Assembly: GCA_963664585.2 (NCBI GenBank)
Contig: CAXXEO010000002.1
Location: 1-64,000 of the forward strand
Length of the DNA: 64,000 nt
Reading direction: 5' to 3'
Origin: G963664585 sp963664585
GTDB taxonomy: Bacteria > Bacillota > Clostridia > Oscillospirales > Ruminococcaceae
The first letter of the stretch is position 1. Each line of letters opens with the position of its first letter. The position numbers and the translations under genes are program-made. Of this stretch, positions 60,561 through 64,000 are shown piece after piece. The notes under the pieces are model-generated. The model was given only the letters and a program-made list of their open reading frames with translations, searched no databases and was not told the origin of the DNA.

Positions 60561-61060
60561 ACGTCTTCCTCCCCATAAAAGTCTTCTTGTTCGATCTCGT
60601 CCTCGCTGTCGAGACAGGTGGGGTCATCTTCGCCATACCGGATATTGCGTGCCAGCTGCTCAAGCTCCCTGTTTTGCAATAGCTCCAGCGAACCGTGACA
60701 GCGATTATCAAAATAGTCCTTCATTAGCTTAATCAGTTCATCGTCAGACAGCTGTTCCAGACATTCGTTTTTAAAGTAGTAAAAAATTTCAATAAGCTCA
60801 CCAATCAAGATGGGATATTCGGACTGGGAAATGTAGGGTGAGTCGCAGAATTCCATGATCAACTTGTCGATGATACCGCCGCCAAATTCCACCCGACCAT
60901 TCGTGGAAAGCGCCTGACTTCGTATTTCCACAAGTTGCACCGCATCCGCTTGGGTCAGTGTCAGCCCATATTGATAGGTAATTTCATTGCTTTTAATAAT
61001 TTTTGCAATCGCCATCTGTGTAGAAACAGAAGACGGAAGAAGTGAAAACTCAAAGCCCAT
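60557..61060 (-). CDS. DUF6323-like protein of unknown function
   Basis: A 167-residue acidic protein with an all-helical look (IEIFYYFKNECLEQLSDDEL) and a very acidic C-terminal tail (EDEIEQEDFYGEED). GGGGGA precedes the ATG at 61060. It is the first gene of an operon with the DUF6179-like gene. I match it to DUF6323 from memory; the function is not known. Confidence 0.65.
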   Translation of the reverse strand: MGFEFSLLPSSVSTQMAIAKIIKSNEITYQYGLTLTQADAVQLVEIRSQALSTNGRVEFGGGIIDKLIMEFCDSPYISQSEYPILIGELIEIFYYFKNECLEQLSDDELIKLMKDYFDNRCHGSLELLQNRELEQLARNIRYGEDDPTCLDSEDEIEQEDFYGEEDV

Positions 61061-61092
61061 AGGACATCCCCCTATCTTTTTTAAAAAGCCTG

Positions 61093-61121
61093 TTGACAAA
61101 AGAATATTTTTGTGCTATAGT
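61093..61121 (+). promoter_or_regulatory. Promoter directed away from the DUF6323 gene
   Basis: TTGACA (61093-61098), 17-base spacer, TATAGT (61116-61121): a near-perfect sigma-A promoter on the plus strand. Confidence 0.65.
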
Positions 61122-61166
61122 TATATTGGAATTTTATTTAAATATTTGTATTATGTACCAAATTAT

Positions 61167-61195
61167 ATTGTACCATTGTACTCCGCCAGAGTCAA
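61167..61195 (-). promoter_or_regulatory. Promoter of the DUF6323-DUF6179 operon
   Basis: Minus strand TTGACT (61190-61195), 17-base spacer, TACAAT (61167-61172). It gives a leader of about 95 nt that the plus-strand promoter lies in. Confidence 0.6.
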
Positions 61196-61206
61196 TGGTT
61201 TTTTTA
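61172..61206 (+). terminator. Terminator hairpin on the plus strand
   Basis: ACCATTG-T-ACTC, loop CGCCA, GAGT-CAATGGT, then seven T. It overlaps the minus-strand promoter exactly. Confidence 0.6.
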
Positions 61207-61226
61207 TATTTTAATCACATATGAGT

Positions 61227-61270
61227 CACCCCCTGTTGCAGATTCTTTCTGCAACAGGGGGTGGTTTTTT
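61227..61270 (+). terminator. Second terminator on the plus strand
   Basis: CACCCCCTGTTGCAG and its exact complement (15-bp stem) followed by GTTTTTT. Confidence 0.8.
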
Positions 61271-61307
61271 ATAGAACGCCGACAAGCTGATGTCTCACTT
61301 ATCTATT

Positions 61308-61607
61308 CTAAGCTTCACATCTCTGCGTAATCAGAAGCCGGTACTGATCGCGATCTTTAAGCGTAATTACCAAACCCTCATGAGTGGGAAAGTCTTCACC
61401 ATCCGGGAGCGCTTGCACATTGTCGATCACACTTATCTCATCAATGTACAGCTCCAACGCCTCAAATATAGCCTCTTTTACGTCCTTGGTTTTCATAGAA
61501 CTACCGCCTTTCTCATCATGTAATGAATACACTTCTAAACAACGGTGACTAACAAGTACTTTGGGCTTCAAGGCATGTCCTGACTTCCCGGCAAGGATTG
61601 TTTTCAC
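61308..61607 (-). CDS. Small hypothetical protein
   Basis: A frame of 99 residues from GTG 61607 (GAGG 6 bases upstream) or 62 residues from ATG 61496 (GGCGG upstream). The common C-terminal part reads MKTKDVKEAIFEALELYIDE and has a short beta-rich end (HEGLVITLKDRDQYRLLI), a typical small DUF-like fold. No family recognised. It has its own promoter at 61664-61691. Confidence 0.55.
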   Translation of the reverse strand: MKTILAGKSGHALKPKVLVSHRCLEVYSLHDEKGGSSMKTKDVKEAIFEALELYIDEISVIDNVQALPDGEDFPTHEGLVITLKDRDQYRLLITQRCEA

Positions 61608-61663
61608 TCCTTTCCTCTTTGCAATCTTTCTTTCTAACCATATTCTAACCATATTCTACCAAT

Positions 61664-61691
61664 ATTATAGCATGATTCGTAATTAATACAA
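61664..61691 (-). promoter_or_regulatory. Promoter of the small hypothetical gene
   Basis: Minus strand TTGTAT (61686-61691), 16-base spacer, TATAAT (61664-61669). Directly downstream three imperfect copies of GGTTAGAATAT lie in tandem (61629-61663). Confidence 0.6.
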
Positions 61692-61998
61692 GATACTATT
61701 TAGTATTTGTTTTTATTTTTACGAATATATTGTGAAATATTGCGTTTAAAATCACTTGCAGTTTTGAAGCGTCGTTGGCCCACCCATGAGCGCTTATGGA
61801 TACTTGAGCCCATTAGAGGGTCACAAGTAATCCATCGTACGGTTGGTGAAGCACAAAAACGCCTTTAGACATTGAAAACACCCCTTTAGTTTTCAGTATA
61901 CTGCCAAACTAAAGGGGTGTAATTCAATTATGCAATTGGGTTTTTCAACTGCTAGAATTCACAAAGGCATTCATGGGGCAAGGTCTCACAATCTGCCG
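61692..61998. other. Gene-free interval with the IS remnant
   Basis: Apart from the remnant above nothing is recognised; the stretch 61740-61860 is likely decayed mobile DNA. Confidence 0.5.
61861..61924 (-). mobile_element. Right-end remnant of an IS3-family element
   Basis: Minus strand TACACCCCTTTAGTTTGGCA, then a palindromic GGGGTGT, then ATGTCTAAAGGC. It aligns along its length with the right end and orfA start (ATGCCAAAAGGG) of the IS at 48788-50070. Homology stops after the fourth codon. Confidence 0.65.
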
Positions 61999-62796
61999 TT
62001 ACAACCAGATCTCATTTTCTCTGCGCGGCAGCTTTTCAAGCTTTTCCCTTACGGCCGACAGGAAGGGGTGGTCTGAATAGCGCACTTGGGGGAAAGCTTT
62101 CACGCACGCCATACAGAAAATACATTTTTCCTCGCTTGTAACCAGTTCACCATCTCTGATTGACATTGCGGCCGTGGGGCAGACAAGAATACAATCTTTC
62201 CACTGGTTTGTGCTGTCCGGCAGCGTTTTGGGCATGCGGGGTATAGGTGATTTGGGGGCCTGTTTCAGGGGATTCTCGTTAAAAGGAGGTTTAAACCCTT
62301 TTTCAGCCACAAAACCGTTTGCTAAAAGCTTATCAGATACCTTGACCCCAAATCCTTTTGCCTCCAGAAGATCCTCTTCAGTCGGGCGATGGGCGGCTAT
62401 CGGATGGTCAATATCACTGTATGAGTGCTCCGCGATCAGCGCACAGGCGCCTTCCACCACAAATCCGCTTGTCTCCAGAATCTCCTGCATTTCTCCCAGT
62501 GTCTCATCATAATGGCGGTTTCCATAAACTGCAACGAGTATGACGGGAGTGTTATCCCCTCTTAATTCTTCTATAAAGCCTTTCGCTACGGGGGCAACGT
62601 GCCCGCCGTAAACTGGTACCGCGACAATTACCAGTTCTTCCGGCCCGAACTTCGTCTCAGCGGATGCCCGTCCTTTGGGTGTGGTTGCATTAACCACTGT
62701 AAGGGGTAGGCCCACACCCTCGGCTAGAGCCTGGGCGTATTTAAGGCTGCCTCCGGTTGGTGAAAAGACAATGACTTTTGTGTTTGTAAGTTTCAT
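61999..62796 (-). CDS. EFR1-type flavodoxin-ferredoxin protein, cysteines incomplete
   Basis: A 265-residue protein with an N-terminal flavodoxin-like domain (FSPTGGSLKYAQALAEGV, FMN phosphate loop; VAVPVYGGHVAPVA) and a C-terminal ferredoxin-like domain. Known relatives have two [4Fe-4S] CxxCxxCxxxCP sites; here the first is reduced to DCILVCPTAA and the second is CIFCMACVKAFP, with Phe where the fourth Cys should be. Cluster binding is doubtful. ATG 62796 has AAGGAAA upstream. Function likely electron transfer. Confidence 0.8.
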   Translation of the reverse strand: MKLTNTKVIVFSPTGGSLKYAQALAEGVGLPLTVVNATTPKGRASAETKFGPEELVIVAVPVYGGHVAPVAKGFIEELRGDNTPVILVAVYGNRHYDETLGEMQEILETSGFVVEGACALIAEHSYSDIDHPIAAHRPTEEDLLEAKGFGVKVSDKLLANGFVAEKGFKPPFNENPLKQAPKSPIPRMPKTLPDSTNQWKDCILVCPTAAMSIRDGELVTSEEKCIFCMACVKAFPQVRYSDHPFLSAVREKLEKLPRRENEIWL

Positions 62797-62838
62797 CTTA
62801 ATTTCCTTTCTATAGCAATTTTTTAAACCCGGTGTTAC

Positions 62839-62860
62839 TTTCCGTCGGCCTCCGGCGGAC
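62839..62860. repeat. Short GC hairpin
   Basis: CGTCGGCC-TCC-GGCGGACG, between serine dehydratase and EFR1 genes. Confidence 0.4.
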
Positions 62861-62874
62861 GATAGCTCACTCAA

Positions 62875-63759
62875 TTACCCACATCTCTTGCCAGCGCAAA
62901 GTGAACAGGCCGTTGGGGTGGCAGCGATTCCACCGAGAGCGGTCTCGCGAAGCTCCATGGGTAGACTTCTTCCTACCGAATACATGGCGTCCACTGTCTC
63001 GTCAAACGGAATACGCTGGCTGATACCTGCCAGAGCCATCTCGGCGGTGATGAGAGCATTGGATACACCGATGGCATTACGCTTCTGGCAAGGGGTTTCC
63101 ACAAGGCCTCCCACTGGGTCGCACACAAGGCCCATCAGATTGGACAGGGCGATGGCCGCCGCCTCAAGGCACTGTTCGGGGCTTCCGCCCATCAACTCCA
63201 CCGCTGCAGACGCAGCCATGGCGGAGGCAACGCCTACTTCAGCCTGACAGCCGCCCTCGGCGCCGGATACGGTAGCATTTCTGGTAATCAGGTATCCCAC
63301 CGCGCCTGTGTTAAAAAGAGCGGCGAGAAGCTGATCGTCGGTGAAGCCAAATTCTTCACCCAGTGCGGTGAGAACGCCGGGGATGACACCCGAGGAGCCT
63401 GCGGTTGGGGCAGCTACGATCAGACCCATCGAGGTGTTGACTTCCATGACCCCCATGGCATAGCTCATCGCCTTAGATAAAAGGGTGCCACATACGGGCT
63501 TCTCCATTGCACGGCGGGCGGCAAGACGTTTGGCCTCGCCGCCAATCAAGCCGCCAAGCGAGACCAGATCCTCCTGCAAGGCGCGTATGGCCGCATTTTT
63601 CATAATACCCAGTTTTTTCGACATGACCGCCTCAATCTCTTGGCGGGAGCGGCCGGAAATCCCAATCTCGCGCAGGATCATGGCGGCGGAGATGGGGATT
63701 TTCTCTACACTGCATATTGCTAAAAGCTCTTTCCCGTTTGAAAAATTCGTTTTCTCCAC
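62875..63759 (-). CDS. sdaAA: L-serine dehydratase, iron-sulfur type, alpha subunit
   Basis: Converts L-serine to pyruvate and ammonia using an oxygen-sensitive [4Fe-4S] cluster. It has 294 residues. TAGSSGVIPGVL (about 119-130) is the family loop and conserved cysteines occur in GGCQAEVG, CDPVGGLVETPC and the C-terminal end. It follows sdaAB by 3 bases. Pyruvate formed here could feed the PFOR encoded nearby. Confidence 0.94.
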   Translation of the reverse strand: MEKTNFSNGKELLAICSVEKIPISAAMILREIGISGRSRQEIEAVMSKKLGIMKNAAIRALQEDLVSLGGLIGGEAKRLAARRAMEKPVCGTLLSKAMSYAMGVMEVNTSMGLIVAAPTAGSSGVIPGVLTALGEEFGFTDDQLLAALFNTGAVGYLITRNATVSGAEGGCQAEVGVASAMAASAAVELMGGSPEQCLEAAAIALSNLMGLVCDPVGGLVETPCQKRNAIGVSNALITAEMALAGISQRIPFDETVDAMYSVGRSLPMELRETALGGIAATPTACSLCAGKRCG

Positions 63760-63762
63760 CTC

Positions 63763-64000
63763 CTATAGGGCTATAATAGAAGCATTTTTAACCGAGGGAT
63801 GCCGGGAGATATCCTTCAAGACCTCTTCGTCTATCGGCTCGTCCGCCTCCACCACAGTGTAGGCCTTCTGGCCACGTCCCTCACGATAAAGCTTCATAAA
63901 GGCAATGTTGATCCCCCTGTCGGCAAGACAGGTAGAGATGTGCTGCACGGTGCCCGGCGCATCAACCTGCTCTACAATCATAGTGTGATATTCACCGTTA
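63763..64000 (-). CDS. sdaAB: L-serine dehydratase beta subunit, 3' part
   Basis: Partial: the gene enters from beyond 64000. The visible 78 residues form the C-terminal ACT domain (VDAPGTVQHISTCLADRGIN, then EADEPIDEEVLKDI). The in-frame ATG at 63981 is not the start, because the frame stays open and GEYHT upstream continues the domain. Confidence 0.9.
   Translation of the reverse strand, partial: NGEYHTMIVEQVDAPGTVQHISTCLADRGINIAFMKLYREGRGQKAYTVVEADEPIDEEVLKDISRHPSVKNASIIAL

Larger units (their letters stand above)
61128..61206 (+). ncRNA. Candidate small RNA, about 78 nt
   Basis: Downstream of the promoter at 61093 no coding frame begins, but a terminator hairpin ends at 61206. The transcript would be antisense to the leader of the DUF6323 operon. 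Predicted only. Confidence 0.35.

Noticed and set aside
1..64000. tRNA or rRNA genes
   Set aside because: No cloverleaf with TTCGANTC-type arms or rRNA-like conserved stretch was found by eye in the gaps; a tRNAscan run would settle it.

Overview
The window looks like a chromosomal segment of a spore-forming, strictly anaerobic Firmicute of class Clostridia, probably near Oscillospiraceae; genus cannot be fixed from sequence alone. The evidence is a zinc-type S14, a KOW protein between map and infA, a type 3 (archaeal-like) prolyl-tRNA synthetase, single-chain pyruvate:ferredoxin oxidoreductase, an anaerobic NrdG remnant, germination protein YpeB, a SpoIID-domain protein and Clostridia-type serine dehydratase genes. 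Most long genes lie on the minus strand. Start codons were re-chosen by Shine-Dalgarno position.

Layout. 1-5.1 kb: a frame-broken nrdG end, a frame-broken lipoprotein of a peptide ABC transporter, an AT-rich acetyltransferase, a small P-loop kinase and a class I glutamine amidotransferase. 5.7-21.4 kb (minus): one uninterrupted S10-spc-alpha ribosomal cluster from rpsJ to rplQ with secY, adk, map, a KOW protein, infA and rpoA, driven by a consensus-like promoter and a leader of about 280 nt. 22.3-30.2 kb: proS, acpP, a GntR/DUF1648 pair (plus), and an ilvB-ilvN operon with a CBM9-like gene. 30.8-35.6 kb: a broken metal/cobalamin-type binding lipoprotein, then a GT2 transferase and a YfhO protein resembling the CsbB/YfhO polymer-glycosylation pair. 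36-42 kb: a fusion of a CinA/MoaB-like domain to SpoIID, thiI and a cysteine desulfurase (thiouridine pathway), and ypeB. 42.4-46.4 kb: FAD oxidoreductase, LysR regulator and DASS transporter. 46.9-50.1 kb: an AT-rich accessory island (purN-like, two GNATs) and an IS3-family element sitting in the loop of a terminator. 50.1-64 kb: an ABC ATPase with a NusG-II protein, a GNAT, a FlxA-like coiled coil, an XRE regulator facing a small Cys protein, PFOR, a CorC/HlyC protein, a two-gene operon of unknown function (DUF6179/DUF6323-like), an EFR1-like flavodoxin-ferredoxin and serine dehydratase.

The most unusual signal is intergenic. At least 14 copies of a 106-bp dyad element with TATAG...CTATA ends and a GC-rich central hairpin are scattered between genes. 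A second family has different ends but the same 106-bp length and the same core. Many simple hairpins share the CCCCGCC/GGCGGGG core with different outer arms. The end-repeat mismatches of the main family are all G-U wobbles on one strand, which suggests either an RNA-level role or single-strand transposition. No matching transposase lies in the window.

The three broken genes contain five single-base insertions, all in mononucleotide runs, while about 50 kb of other coding sequence is clean.
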